Shown: piece by piece, positions 1 through 10,868 of the stretch
How the letters are laid out: each line of letters starts with the position of its first letter
Position numbering within the stretch: position 1 is the stretch's first letter
Assembly: GCA_007922305.1 (NCBI GenBank)
Contig: ML677364.1
Location: 20,443,326-20,507,325 of the forward strand
Direction: 5' to 3'
DNA length: 64,000 nt
Origin: Dermatemys mawii
Taxonomy: Eukaryota; Chordata; Testudines; Dermatemydidae
Translations under genes and position numbers: made by a program
The notes under the pieces: model-generated
Database searches by the model: none
The model's input: only the letters and a program-made list of their open reading frames with translations
What the model was told of the DNA's origin: nothing

Positions 1-2094
1 TAAAACATCATGGCCTGCTCGCAGCTTGGAACTTCCAACCAATACAACAATCTATCCAGAAATAATAGTCTTGGTATCTTTAGGATCTGGTACTTTCCTG
101 CTATAGAAGTTCAATTTTTCAGAAGTCCATAAATTTAATGTGTAAATCCTAAGGTTTATGCATAATTCTCAACTCCCACTCTGGTATGATATTAAGATAA
201 TCTAACAAAATGAATTTTTAAAAGTGATATTTCTCTTTTAATAATTAAATTCTTCAAAATAAGGGGGGGGGGGAAGGATATTGCCAAGGTATCAGCCATA
301 ACTTTAAAATGGTCTCTTATCACTGCTTATAGCAGTCCTGTGGCAGCTTGAAACTGAAATATATTCCCTTATTGCAGTTTCCCCCTTCATTGGGCTTTGT
401 GCTGCTACCTAAGTATGGTGGGCTGCTGACAGATATATTTATTTTCTCTCAAATAAGAGCCATGAAATATTTATTTTGCTTATGGAGAAAAATCTACATT
501 TGTATCCAATGTGACAAACAACTGCTTTATGCACTGCAGCCAAACAGGTATATAAAGGATCTGTTCCTGCTCCTGTTGAAACCAAAGGAAAAATGCCCTC
601 AGACTTCAATGAAAGCTGGATCTTTCCAATCATTCTATATTTTTTTTTAAAAAACAAAGGGGCGGGGGGGAGGTGGATAACTCAATCATGCCAGCTAAGG
701 AATGTTTTAACTAATTTGGACTGAAGTTTTCTCTACGATATCTGCAATTTGCTATTCAAACATGACTAATGTATGACAATGATACATGGGTATATTACAC
801 ATTAGTACCTTACAGTGAATACAACGATATTTCAGCTCCTTGATAAAGGCACAGCACTTGCTCGCCTGAAGGACTGATATGAATGACCGATGCCCACCAT
901 CCCCACCCCTTTCTCCTTGGTCATTTGGAGATTAGACCTTAGGTAATACTAACACTGATCATTAGATTAGAAAACTAAAGAACACAGTTTCTGTTCCTTC
1001 ACTTAAAATGCAGCATTCAAACTGAATTTCAGACATACATATGCTGCAGAGATCGTATGTCAGGTTATGGCTGGCTTTGTGTGTGTGTATATAAGAGGGA
1101 GAGAATGTTGAGAAAGCCCTTCCCAAGCAGTGAACACTGGTAGGGGACCACCATTCAGCTGGCTGTGCTGGTGAGAACAGGGCGCGTGGCCATTGCAGGG
1201 GGCCGGCCACACAGGGGAAGTATCCAGTGGAGGTAAGGCCACAACACCATCATCCCTCTTCAAACCAACAAAGCTGTGCTGTTGTGGATGGGGAGAGAAT
1301 GACTCTGGCTACATCTTTTTCAAGGTGTAGCAGGTCGTCCTGCCCAGCATGTGCCCTCCCATGGCTCAAGAGGGAGGTCTCGCGCTGTCACTGGGGTGAT
1401 GAGCCTCCTCCACTCTCCTAAAGAAGCCTGATCTGTTAGAAGCTGTATCTAAAGCCTGCACTGGCAGGAATGCATTCACACTGTGCCACTTTCTGGGTGT
1501 ATCCTGAATTGGCCAAAACACACAAATATTTACACCTGTTTTCAGAAGAAGAAAGTGTTATTTCCTTTTTTTTCTAAAATGGGTTAAAGTTTCACTTTGT
1601 TCAGTAACTAGCAGTATTTCACACAGTTTTATATGGAATATATAGTGAAGAGGAAAAGATGCCAGCAGTCTGTGTCATCTCAATGGGATTGAAAAGTATA
1701 TTTTGCATGATCATTACATAACTGTCCATTTAGAACTGGCCAGCTTTTTTATTTTTCCTTTGCAATTGCCTTCTCCACATCTCAAAAATGCTCCTTGCTT
1801 TACCCCACCCCACCCTACCCCCATTGCACCCACCATAATGCAGCTGAGGCGGACTAACTGACTCTTCAGAACCTGTTAAAACCACCTTTCAATCAACCAG
1901 AATGATTTAGTGCTGGTTGAAAAGAGGCATTTATTCACTTCTCCTCAAGGACTGCAGACATCGCCGCAGAAGAATTCCCAGCTCATGCTCTGTCAGGTAG
2001 AGAGATACTGACTAAAGACTGAATCCAGGTCTCCTAAGTAGCAATACTAATCACTATTATCAGGCCAAGTGTTACTGCATCAATGTAAGAGGAT
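1..2094. other. Intronic or downstream sequence, no recognised gene
   Basis: No coding signal is supported here. The few open frames are short, lack splice context and match nothing I know. There is a short TG run near 1078-1092 and a C-rich stretch near 1800-1820. If the CRACD-family gene continues to the left, this is intron between its exon at 2835-2903 and the next exon, which lies outside the window. Confidence 0.5.
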
Positions 2095-2360
2095 GGGGTG
2101 GTTCTGTAGTCAAAGTAGGGGACTGGGACTCAGAGAATCTGGGTTTTATTCATGGCTGTGCAATAGACTTCCTCTGTTTGGGCACCTCATTTAGCTCTCT
2201 TTGCCTCAGTTTCCTCATCTGTAAAATTGGGATAATGATGCCAGTCTCGCAGGCTAAGTTTATCTATGTGTTTGGAGGCTAAATTCATTCATGTCTGTAA
2301 AGTGTTTTGAGATTTTGAGGTGAGTGATATAACAGAAGGGGTCTTTAATTATTATTATCA
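2095..2360 (+). repeat. MIR-type core-SINE
   Basis: The stretch carries the hallmark order of an amniote MIR: a weak tRNA-like head, the phrase GCCTCAGTTTCCTCATCTGT at about 2203-2222, then GTAAAATTGGGATAATGATG, and a tail region resembling TGTAAAGTGTTTTGAGAT. It ends next to an ATT-rich tract (about 2350-2392). MIRs are ancient tRNA-derived SINEs shared across amniotes. The copy is old and diverged. A shorter piece of the same kind seems to be present near 14555-14612. Confidence 0.75.
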
Positions 2361-2834
2361 TTATTATTATTCCTACTATTATCATCCCTCAGTATTACAG
2401 TATGAGGAATTTTTTAAAACAAATAGCCTTCACAACATACAAGATAATTAAGCATAAAAAGTGGAAAGCCATGGTCTAAAATTCATGCCCAGGAGTCACC
2501 AATAAATCCTGACTATGAACTAACTCCATTGATTTGGGCAGTCGGGAATTTTGTTAAATCCCCTGCAGAATTCTTGCATTTTAGGTGTTCAAATGCACTT
2601 CTTTGTTCCCCTTTTCACTTTTTATCATCATCATCAAGAATTCTTTGGCTTTAGAGAATTCTGTTAATAAAAAATTGTAACTTTTTATGTTAACAGGACA
2701 AGCATTCAAAAAAGCATACATGTATAACATATACAAAAGGCTGTTCTTGCAGCAGACAGACATTTATTCCTTATATTTCCTTAAAAGACTAATATATATG
2801 TTGCTTGCTCCTTAATATATTTGGTGGAAGTTAC

Positions 2835-2903
2835 CTGTTCTTCTTCTTCACTGCCTGTTCCAGCTAAACTCAAAGAGCTAGAGTGCTTGTGAGAGTCAGA
2901 GAA
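2835..2903 (-). CDS. CRACD-family gene, coding exon (fifth seen here, 23 codons)
   Basis: Read on the minus strand, the exon is preceded by a pyrimidine-rich tract ending CCATCCCGCAG and is followed by the donor GTAACT. It is 69 bases, phase 0 at both ends, and encodes 23 residues beginning FSDSHKHSSSLSLAG and ending in an acidic GSEEEEQ. It continues in frame from the exon at 3603-3767. The serine-rich stretch and acidic run suit the low-complexity linker that precedes the long charged region of CRACD-family proteins. The next exon, expected to be the large coiled, charged exon, is left of base 1. I infer the assignment from the joined reading, not from this exon alone. Confidence 0.8.
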
Positions 2904-3602
2904 CTGCGGGATGGAATGAGGAAGAGAGTCAGTAAAAGATGACAAGTGAGATGGTTACTAACAGAAAACACGTATACACACAATATCTAAACTACCATCC
3001 AGTCCTGCTACCAAGTTCTAAGAATTAGTGAGGACCTTGCAAACATAAAGCACAAGAGATGCAGGAAAAGAATGAAGGCTTCACTAAATACTGCAGAGCA
3101 AAATTACATTTTCAAATAATTACAAGTTCTTGAAAGTGTCTTCTTCCCATGCTGGAGGACACAGTGTTAAGAGTGAGAGAACTCTGCTTTTATTGACTGA
3201 TTCCAAAGAGACTACAGATTTTTCAGCCCTTTTTTATTTCCTGGCTGCTTTGTAATTCTTGAAAACTCACTTCTCTCTTTCTTTCTCTCTCTCTCTCTCT
3301 AAATTACTATAGTGGCTGGCTACAATAGCCCAATACACATAACTGGCACATAACCATAATCAAAAGAGAAGAGGGACAAAAACATTCCTCCAGGAGCTAC
3401 GGCAGCTGACAACCTGTCACCCATATGGTTTTATGCATAGTTGTTTGAAGAAGTCCAACCAGTTCTGATGAAGAGAGAGCAAACTTGATGAACCACAGCA
3501 AACTAAGTCATTTTTCCTGCCCTTTCACACATAAAAAGGATCCTCAAATAGGAAAGTCTGGTCCAGTAAGTGTTGATATTATCAATATCACAATCTACTC
3601 AC

Positions 3603-3767
3603 CCTTGTTGCTGTGCTGGAACTTAGAATTTCATGTAGCAAAGATATTTCTGGAGGACTCCTGGGTAACCCATCATCTTCAGAACTAGTCCCAGCATCAT
3701 CAAACCGCTTTGCATGAATTCCAAATGGAGGGGGAGGCCCCAGCTTCATGCTGTGTTGGAGTTTCAA
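3603..3767 (-). CDS. CRACD-family gene, coding exon (fourth seen here, 55 codons)
   Basis: On the minus strand this 165-base exon follows the acceptor TGTCATATTGCAG and ends at the donor GTGAGT. It is phase 0 at both ends. It encodes LKLQHSMKLGPPPPFGIHAK, then an acidic segment with TSSEDDGLPRSPPEISLLHE, and ends STATR. The basic-proline patch followed by the SSEDDGLPRSPPE block is the clearest family signature in the window. Proteins of this family bind and inhibit actin capping protein and promote actin polymerisation in the cytoplasm. Known family members are CRACD (KIAA1211), CRACDL (KIAA1211L) and KIAA1210. The wording here looks closer to CRACDL than to CRACD as I remember them, but I cannot confirm which paralogue it is. 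Confidence 0.88.
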
Positions 3768-4010
3768 CTGCAATATGACATGGAAGAACATTTTGAATGT
3801 TGTTTTTCCCCATGTTATCTGACTCTGTCCACTCCAATGATTTCTTTTGATTTTAACTCTACACAACAAGATACAATTTAATGAGCCAGAGCACAGAGCA
3901 CCTCCATTTAAGGTTCTCCCTGGGTACCAAACAGCTCATATATTTCACCACTATAATTTAGATTGAATCAAGATATAATAATGTGTCAGATTAACAAATT
4001 ATTCACTATT
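3768..4010. other. Intron segment
   Basis: This lies between the exon at 3603-3767 and the hAT relic at 4011-4388. It is AT-rich, with no gene or repeat recognised. Confidence 0.5.
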
Positions 4011-4388
4011 CAGGGTTTCTCAAACTTCATTGCACTGCCACCCCCTTCTCACAACAAAAATTACTACACGACCCCCCCAGAGGGGGGAACTGAAGCCTGA
4101 GCCCACCCTAGCCCCACTGCCCTAAGGGGTGGAGGACAAAGTCTGAGTCCCACTGCTCCAGGCCGGGGAGGCCAAAGCTGAAACTCAAGGGCTTCAGCCC
4201 CTCGTCAGGGGGCCTGTAACCTGAGCCCTGCTCCCAGGGCTGAAGCCCTCAGGCTCTGGCTTCAACCCCAGGGCAGTGGGGTTTGGATTTCAGCCTTGGG
4301 TCCCAGCAAGTCTCAGCCAGCTCTGACAATCCCATTCAAAGAGGGTCATGACCCACTTTGGGGTCCCAACCCAGTTGGAGAACCACTG
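4011..4388. mobile_element. hAT-type non-autonomous DNA transposon relic
   Basis: The unit opens with CAGGGTTTCTCAAACTTC and closes with GTTGGAGAACCACTG, imperfect inverted ends of the style common to hAT/Charlie elements. The interior is GC-rich with repeated CCCAGGGCTGAAGCCC-like phrases and has no coding capacity. It sits in the intron between the 3603-3767 and 4508-4643 exons. A target-site duplication is not clear (flanks tcactatt and ccctaatg). Confidence 0.65.
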
Positions 4389-4507
4389 CCCTAATGTAGC
4401 TTTTGTTATTTAGCAGAAACCAAATGTTCAGTTACAGACAATTCTAAAAAGTCGGAAGTTTGAAAGCAACTCAGTTTCTAATATTTGAAAAGAACGTCTT
4501 GTGTTAC

Positions 4508-4643
4508 CTGCAATGCTCTAATCCGATCGGAAACGTTTTCCTGAGAAAACACTCGCACGGGCCTAGCAGGCTCTTGCGCAGGCTCAGGAATGAAAATGCT
4601 GTCATGTGATAAAGCTCTGCTTCCCATAATACCTGCGTGGGTC
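4508..4643 (-). CDS. CRACD-family gene, coding exon (third seen here, 136 bases)
   Basis: On the minus strand the exon ends at the donor GTAACA after the codons for RIRALQ. Two acceptors are possible. The downstream one (edge 4632, CCACGCAG) would break the frame. The upstream one, ATATTGTCCTAG with edge 4643, gives one base that completes the GA left by the exon at 9523-9691, and the frame then reads ETHAGIMGSRALSHDSIFIP. The motif GSRALSHDSIFIP resembles the conserved (G)xRAxSHDSIFIP motif of CRACD-family proteins, and a second motif VRVFSQENVSDRIRALQ follows. The in-frame ATG at 4627-4625 could also serve as an internal start, since some family isoforms begin at this point. An old Penelope-like fold (4685-4806) lies just upstream in the intron. 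Confidence 0.87.
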
Positions 4644-4684
4644 CTAGGACAATATAATAAGTTAGTGAACGTGTATAAGCTTGT

Positions 4685-4806
4685 ATCAGAGGGGTAGCCG
4701 TGTTAGGCTGGATCTGCAAAAGCAACGAAGAGTCTTGTAGCGCCTTATAGACTAACAGATCTTAGGGATCATGAGCTTTCATGGGCTAAGAGCCACTTCA
4801 TCACTT
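4685..4806 (-). mobile_element. Penelope-like element 3' end (terminal repeat fragment)
   Basis: Read on the minus strand, the fragment contains a degraded hammerhead-like core (AAGTGGCTCTTAGCCCATGA), the phrase TGTTAGTCTATAAGGCGC and the terminal AACACGGCTACCCCTCTGAT. These are the hallmarks of the short 3' ends of Penelope-like retroelements that are abundant in turtles. It has no coding content and lies just upstream of the exon at 4508-4643. Confidence 0.7.
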
Positions 4807-5566
4807 GCTTTTTAAATCTTTTTACCAGATACTTCATTCTTAGATTAACTAAAGAGGATCTTGTAAATGGAGATATCACATAAATGTCGCATACCATTTG
4901 TTATGCCTGAAATTCTAAATTGCTGATTGAAAACAATGATCACAACATTCAAATAAACCTGTGTAGTACCTTAAAAAGAAAACAACTTGAAAGCAGTGAC
5001 ATCTGTAATGCTGATAAAACAGACTACTAAAATCCTGGAAGTGAAACCCTACAGAATTTAATAGATAATTAGAATTTCTATAGTGGGTTTTTCTTTAAGA
5101 ATTGTACATTTTATAAAGAATTATATCCCTCCTATAGAATGATATTGGATTCCGAACAAAAGGAAAAAAAGAACTATGGGAAGGATATTGTCCTCTATTA
5201 AATTTTAAGTGTTTTTAGAATAGCCTCTATAGAACTCTCTCAGTTTCTTCTCTATTTAAAATGATAAGGTTTCTCCATAAATAATTTTTACACACATTTG
5301 TGTGCACTACTTATTCCTTTTACACTCCTGTGTCCCAATAAGGTTCTCCATGTAGATTGCTTTTCCATCAGCCTGTACAAACATTTTCATTGATCTGTTT
5401 TCTTCTGGGGAAAGCCATGCCATGGGGGGGCAGGAGAGAAAAGAAGGGAATCTTGGCGACACAGCTCCAGTGGAGCTGCATGGGGGTGGAAATGGGCGGG
5501 GTGGGAGGAAGGCTGCCACATCAGCTATATGAGACACGTTTATAGACTCCTATAGATCCCCTAGGA

Positions 5567-5872
5567 CAGGGGTAGGCAACCTATGGCACGCTCGCCAAAG
5601 GCAGCACGCGAACTGATTTTCAGTGCCACTCACACTGCCCGGGTCCTGGCCACTGGTCCAGGGGGCTTTGTATTTTAATTTAGCTTTAAATGAAGCTTCT
5701 TAAATATTTAAAAAAACCTTATTTACTTTACATACAACAGTAGTTTAGTTATAGATTATAGACTTATAGAAAGAGACCTTTAAAAAATGTTACAATGTAT
5801 TACTGGCACGCAAAACCTTAAATGAACAAATGAAGACTCAGCACACTACTTCTGAAAGGTTGCCGACCCCTG
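5567..5872. mobile_element. hAT-type MITE with inverted ends and 8-bp target duplication
   Basis: The element begins CAGGGGTAGGCAACCTATGG and ends GGTTGCCGACCCCTG, matching inverted termini. It is flanked by the octamers ccctagga (5559-5566) and ccctaggc (5873-5880), 7 of 8 identical, as expected for hAT insertion. The 306-base body has no coding capacity. The ORF-like stretch that runs across its right end is a chance frame. Confidence 0.9.
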
Positions 5873-6148
5873 CCCTAGGCTCTGTTAGGTTAAGGCTGGT
5901 AATTCTGTGTGGAGAAGGTGGGGCAATTTTTACTGGGGGAAGGAAGACGGGGAGGGGAAATCTGAGCCCTGGACATTATGGCCTGGATCCTGCATGTGGA
6001 TCGGTGAAAATGGACATTTCTAATCATATGGAGTCTCACTGACTTCAGTAGGACTCCATGTGGATAGATTCACCTGTGCAGAACCAATTGCAATACTGGA
6101 ACCTATGAATCCAATGCTGATAGTCTCAGTGAAACTTGTGGACTACAG

Positions 6149-7030
6149 AAGTGACAAAGAGTCCTGTGGCACCTTAAAGACTAACTAAAGTATTAGAGCA
6201 TAAGCTTTCGTGCGCTAATACCCACTTCGTCGGATGCATGCAGTGGAAGTATCCAGGGGCAGGTATAAATAGGTAGGCAAGAACCAGGTTAAAGATAAGA
6301 GGGTGGGTCCAATGAGGCTGAACCAGCTGTTATCTCTAATCAGGGAGGGTGAGGTATTCCTCTAGCAGCTGAGNNNNNNNNNNNNNNNNNNNNNNNNNNN
6401 NNNNNNNNNNNNNNNNNNNNNNNNNNNNNNNNNNNNNNNNNNNNNNNNNNNNNNNNNNNNNNNNNNNNNNNNNNNNNNNNNNNNNNNNNNNNNNNNNNNN
6501 NNNNNNNNNNNNNNNNNNNNNNNNNNNNNNNNNNNNNNNNNNNNNNNNNNNNNNNNNNNNNNNNNNNNNNNNNNNNNNNNNNNNNNNNNNNNNNNNNNNN
6601 NNNNNNNNNNNNNNNNNNNNNNNNNNNNNNNNNNNNNNNNNNNNNNNNNNNNNNNNNNNNNNNNNNNNNNNNNNNNNNNNNNNNNNNNNNNNNNNNNNNN
6701 NNNNNNNNNNNNNNNNNNNNNNNNNNNNNNNNNNNNNNNNNNNNNNNNNNNNNNNNNNNNNNNNNNNNNNNNNAGCTGCTAGAGGAATACCTCACCCTCC
6801 CTGATTAGAGATAACAGCTGGTTCAGCCTCATTGGACCCACCCTCTTATCTTTAACCTGGTTCTTGCCTACCTATTCATACCTGCCCCTGGATACTTCCA
6901 CTGCATGCATCCGACGAAGTGGGTATTAGCCCACGAAAGCTTATGCTCTAATACTTTAGTTAATCTTTAAGGTGCCACAGGACTCTTTGTCACTTCTGCA
7001 ATCCAGACTAACACGACTACCCCTCTGATT
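6149..7030. mobile_element. Head-to-head (fold-back) Penelope-like insertion spanning an assembly gap
   Basis: Arms 6146-6373 and 6774-6998 are near-perfect reverse complements of each other, about 225 bases each, and they face each other across 400 undetermined bases. Each arm holds the Penelope 3' terminal repeat with a hammerhead-like core, followed by upstream body sequence (AGGCAAGAACCAGGTTAAAG and so on). The right arm continues to the terminus AACACGACTACCCCTCTGAT. The whole insert is bounded by the 14-base direct repeat cttgtggactacag at 6135-6148 and 7031-7044, so it looks like a single insertion event. The open frame reported across the gap is an artefact of the undetermined bases. 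Confidence 0.85.
6374..6773. other. Assembly gap, 400 undetermined bases
   Basis: The gap has a round length, and its two edges are reverse complements of each other (CAGCTGAG into the gap, AGCTGCTAG out of it). A long hairpin is a plausible reason for the failed assembly. The true length is unknown. Confidence 0.97.
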
Positions 7031-7523
7031 CTTGTGGACTACAGTTTTCATCAATGCTGCTTGTGGGCTTGTAAAAGAGATGTGAGAATCCTTCTCTCCC
7101 AACGTAGGGACTCTTAATATTTGCATTTTACTTCTGATTTTTGAGGGAACAAGCAAGTAACTGTGTCTACTGATGTTGCACAGGTTGAATCAAATGCCTT
7201 GATTGACCCAGAGAACCATAGGGCAGTTTCATGGGTCACTCAGGTAAGGCGCTTGATAATTTTCATGGCATGGCAGGGTAGTAGCACTGGCTGGCTTGTA
7301 ACCTGGCCAATAACATCCTAGATACTGGCAACTGTGTACCTGCCTCTGTATAATGGATGGTGGTGGTATTATTTATTTGTACTACCACAGTGCCTAGAGA
7401 TCTGAAATGTGTGCACATAGATTTGCTTCTTTCCCCTTTTCTTTTTAAATAAAGAAAACTGAAGAATATAGCAAATCTTAATGTGACATTTTGGGACTCT
7501 CACAGCTATTAGTTTTTCTATGG

Positions 7524-7678
7524 CAGGGATTCCCAAACTTGTTCCGTGGCTTGGCCAGGGTAAGCCTCTGGCTGGCCGCAAGAAGTTTTGTTGACCCGAG
7601 TGGCCATAGGCTTGGCCACTTGCAGCTCCTACTGGCTGTGGTTCGCCATTCCCGGCCAATGGGAGCCTCTGGTCTATA
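7524..7678. mobile_element. hAT relic, one end only
   Basis: It starts CAGGGATTCCCAAACTTG, a hAT-like terminus, followed by a GC-rich body with GCCAATGGGAGCC near 7655. The partner terminus is missing. No coding sequence is present. Confidence 0.5.
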
Positions 7679-7679
7679 G

Positions 7680-9009
7680 CACTGAAATCTTGAAGAGATT
7701 ATGAAAAAACTACCACTACCAGTAAATCAAAAAATCAGAACAAAATTGTGTAGCCCTGAAACTGTGACACTGCCAGGAACATAAGGGAACACAAACATGA
7801 ATGAAGAGTGAAATTTTCCTTGCAGTGGTAGCTATAGATATATTTGATAAAACAATAGGTGGAAAGAGATAATCTGTTTTTCAGCTCCAAAAGGAAGGAA
7901 AGTCTGCTGCTTGTGCCCAATACATAAGAGACATTACAAGAACAGTTTATCTAAGTGAAAATGTGATCTCTGTAACGCAGCCAAGGTCAGAGAGAGATCT
8001 ATAGCAATTTGCTAAGTGCCAGTCAGAAGCATTACAGCTCCCTTATGCACCTGTATTTTACAAGACTAAAACAACAACTGGAGAAGCAATGTTGTATGAG
8101 CACATGTATCCTTGTTTTCTAATTGCTCCATCTTCTTTCTGGACATTTAAATCTTCTAGACAGGCATCAGAGGTTTACAAATGTTCCAACAAATTGTGTA
8201 TGAGAAAATGCATTTTCCTTTCTTTCAGAGTATTTTATTGCCTTTGATTTTATATAAAAAAAGAATAAAAAACAATTTAACAAAAACAGAGTATGTAAAC
8301 AAGGTCAGAGGACTATACATACATTTCAGCATGAGTTTCAGAGCATGTAGGGAAGGTCTGACCATTACTGCTCTGAAAGATTTTTGTTGAACAAGAATAC
8401 AACAACTCTGCTGTACCTACTGCTGCCAGTTTAGATACTCTGGGGTAACACCCAAGCTTTCACATTAATGACCAAACAGGAGTAATGTTACTACTGCCAA
8501 TACTACAAAATGCAAATTTTTTTATTACCAGATTATTTGGTTGTGTGGCGCTGCCTAGTGGCAATACTGTCTAATGTCACTTTAATGGACAGTACATTTT
8601 GGAAGGTTCAATCTCCAGCACCTATCCACACTTGCAAAAATAGCATCTCTGTTCCTCTGTTATGTAATCTCCAGAATAACCAGAATCCTGTTCGTGAGGA
8701 AATATTGTCCTTTAAAACAAAAACTTTCTTTCTGAGCAGTCAACCCTATTCGAGGCAGTGCATTGCAATGAATAACGGACCTTTTCCTCTGTCTGTTTAT
8801 GAAATCAAATGTTTTAATTTTACATCATATACCTCTTATGGTTTACATGTTGCAGATTAAAATTAGGGAACACTTTTCAAAAGCCATACCTTTTTTCTCC
8901 TGCTGATAATGGCCCATCCAAATCAAACAACCTCTTAGAATTGGTATGCTAATGTACAACCTTTTGTTTTTGCTTTCTGTGTGTATAAATGCATCTTACT
9001 TCTGTTCCA
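7680..9009. other. Intron, no recognised gene
   Basis: AT-rich sequence lies between the relic at 7.5 kb and the Penelope end at 9.01 kb. A 116-codon open frame at 8510-8860 on the plus strand has no motif, no splice context and no neighbour that would support it, so I treat it as chance. Confidence 0.5.
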
Positions 9010-9140
9010 TTCTATGCATCCGATGAAGTAGACTATAGCCCACGAAAGCTTATGCTGAAATAAACTGGTTAGTCTCTAAGGTGCTACAAAGTCTTCCTCA
9101 TCTTATTTACGGATACAGACTAACACGGCTGCTAATCTTA
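9010..9140 (+). mobile_element. Penelope-like element 3' terminal repeat with hammerhead-like motif
   Basis: The sequence reads TATGCATCCGATGAAG, a helix-II-like stretch, CACGAAAGCTTATGC, then TGGTTAGTCTCTAAGGTGC, and ends AACACGGCTGCTAATC. The layout is that of the ribozyme-bearing terminal repeat of Penelope-like elements. The ribozyme core has a changed position (CCGATGA in place of CTGATGA) and a G where the cleavage-site base should be non-G, so it is probably inactive. Confidence 0.75.
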
Positions 9141-9184
9141 AACCTGTCACAAATACCTTTGCAAATGTGTTCCACTGGAACTGA

Positions 9185-9290
9185 AATTCCATTGATTTTC
9201 AATGAGATTGAGGTACCTAAATTCCTGAAAGTCCGTTCTGAAAATGGGACTTGGGAGCCTAAGTCTCTTAAGCACTTCTGAAAACTTCAT
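9185..9290. repeat. Short inverted-repeat MITE fragment
   Basis: The phrases GAGGTACCTAAATTCC and TTGGGAGCCTAAGTCTCTTA, with ttctgaaaa at the end, resemble a common sauropsid MITE built around TTTTGAAAAT and CCTAAGT blocks. It is diverged and its edges are uncertain. Confidence 0.4.
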
Positions 9291-9522
9291 TATAAAGTTC
9301 ATTTCTCCTCAGCTGAGATATTAGTAACTGTTGCACCTAGATCATATTTACTTGCAAGTTCCCCATTTCAATCAGTATTTTCCTAAAGAAAGTGAGGTGC
9401 CTGAGAATGTGGCTTTTTGAGTAACAGCTGGAGGTAAGCACTCGGATATTTAATCCATGAACATCATTCTGTCTTCTGGAAAAGCAATTCATTGTTTGTT
9501 TGTGAATAAAAGTAAGACTTAC

Positions 9523-9691
9523 TCAAGTTCATCTTCAGAATCATAGTCAATGTGCATGGACTCTGGCGCTGTGACATCACTAGCTGACTGGCATGGTTTC
9601 AGAGTGATGCTCCCTGAAGATGGTAAGGTCTCTTTTCTTTTCCTTTTCCCAAAGAACTTCTTGAAAGATTTGAACTTGGACTTTTTCTTTC
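9523..9691 (-). CDS. CRACD-family gene, coding exon (second seen here, 169 bases)
   Basis: On the minus strand the exon follows the acceptor CTTTATTTAG and ends at the donor GTAAGT. It starts with two bases that complete a glycine codon from the previous exon and ends with GA, which is completed by the next exon. It encodes a strongly basic motif, KKKSKFKSFKKFFGKRKRKE, then TLPSSGSITLKPCQSASDVT and an acidic close IDYDSEDELE. A lysine-rich KSKFKxFKxFFGKKKRKE block near the N-terminus is typical of CRACD-family proteins and could contact membranes or acidic partners; that role is an inference. Confidence 0.88.
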
Positions 9692-9709
9692 CTAAATAAA
9701 GAAATATTA

Positions 9710-9815
9710 AGGAGAGTCTATGATATATAATAGAATATATATAATTATATATACATTTTATTTTATATATTTTAATTATATATAATATATATGATTGATA
9801 GATAGATAGATAGAT
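9710..9815. repeat. AT-rich and (GATA)n simple repeat
   Basis: A run of TATA/ATATA between about 9720 and 9795 leads into gatagatagatagatag at about 9797-9814. It is a microsatellite in the first coding intron. Confidence 0.85.
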
Positions 9816-10868
9816 TTAAAATTCTAAGAAAAGAGTCATAATTCTATATGAAATTGCATTGGATTTCTTCATAAGTTTTTCTTGAGAGAAGCAACCTGGC
9901 CCACTGTGGTTTGTGGTTTTTGTATTAACAGGTCTCTCAAGTCTAAATTGATTACAAGGTATTATTATTATTACTATTAGCTGGTGGAATGCATTGTGAT
10001 GCCTATGGCATGTTAGATATAACCTATAATACAGGAAATCAGATCTTTTCTAATACTGTTTCTACCTGCCTCTTCAGATAAGATTTAATATAATTAGACC
10101 ATGAAGAAAAACCACTGTGTTAACTGACTGGGATGCAGAGATGAAATTACAGTTTGGAAACTCAGTGTTGTTATTTAGCAAACTAAATAGTTAAGATCTG
10201 AACAGTCTTGTTTCCAAATGGCAAAACTAATTTAAATGCAAAAATGTCACATTTAGGTGGAAAATGCAGTGTCAGGAGGCTAATGCTTTTAATAATATCA
10301 GTTTCATAACAAATCCAGAATATTTTAAATGGTAATTATGTAACTCATTGGTTCTCAGAATATTAAAATAGGAATTGAGCAATAATTTTGAAATGTGATG
10401 CTGTTCTACTCAGAGAGGAAGGAGCTTAAATAGGGACAGGTGCAATATTCTCGTGATAAAAATTAGAGTTTTACCCAAAGCAATCCAACAACAACAAAAA
10501 CCCAAACAGTCGTAGAGGAGTCTTGCAGGGACATCATGCAAACTAATACAGGATGGGCACACATTTCAAATAGCAAAGATTATAACAAAGTCACCAGAGA
10601 CAAAGGGCCAAAAAAATCAGACATGATGAAAGTCAACTGAAGTGAAAACAATTATGCCACTGACACCACACCTGAATTTCACCCTAAGAAAGTGTTTTAA
10701 TTTAATCATCTGAAAATGTCCCAAAATTATAACTCAGAGAGAGAGCACAAGTGCACTCCTTACATAAATAGAATCACTACTGTGAGAAGCCCAAATGATA
10801 CTGAAACTCAAGAATTCTTAACAGTAAATGAATACTTTTCATATACACATGGAAAATAGGCAATCTAC

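Noticed and set aside
3588..3869. 93-codon frame as a complete small gene
   Set aside because: Only residues matching 3603-3767 are coding. Splice sites at both edges show it is an internal exon of the CRACD-family gene, and the rest is intron read-through.
6340..6795. 151-codon open frame on the minus strand
   Set aside because: It consists almost entirely of undetermined bases read through the assembly gap.
8510..8860. 116-codon plus-strand frame
   Set aside because: No motif, no splice sites that fit, AT-rich intronic background.
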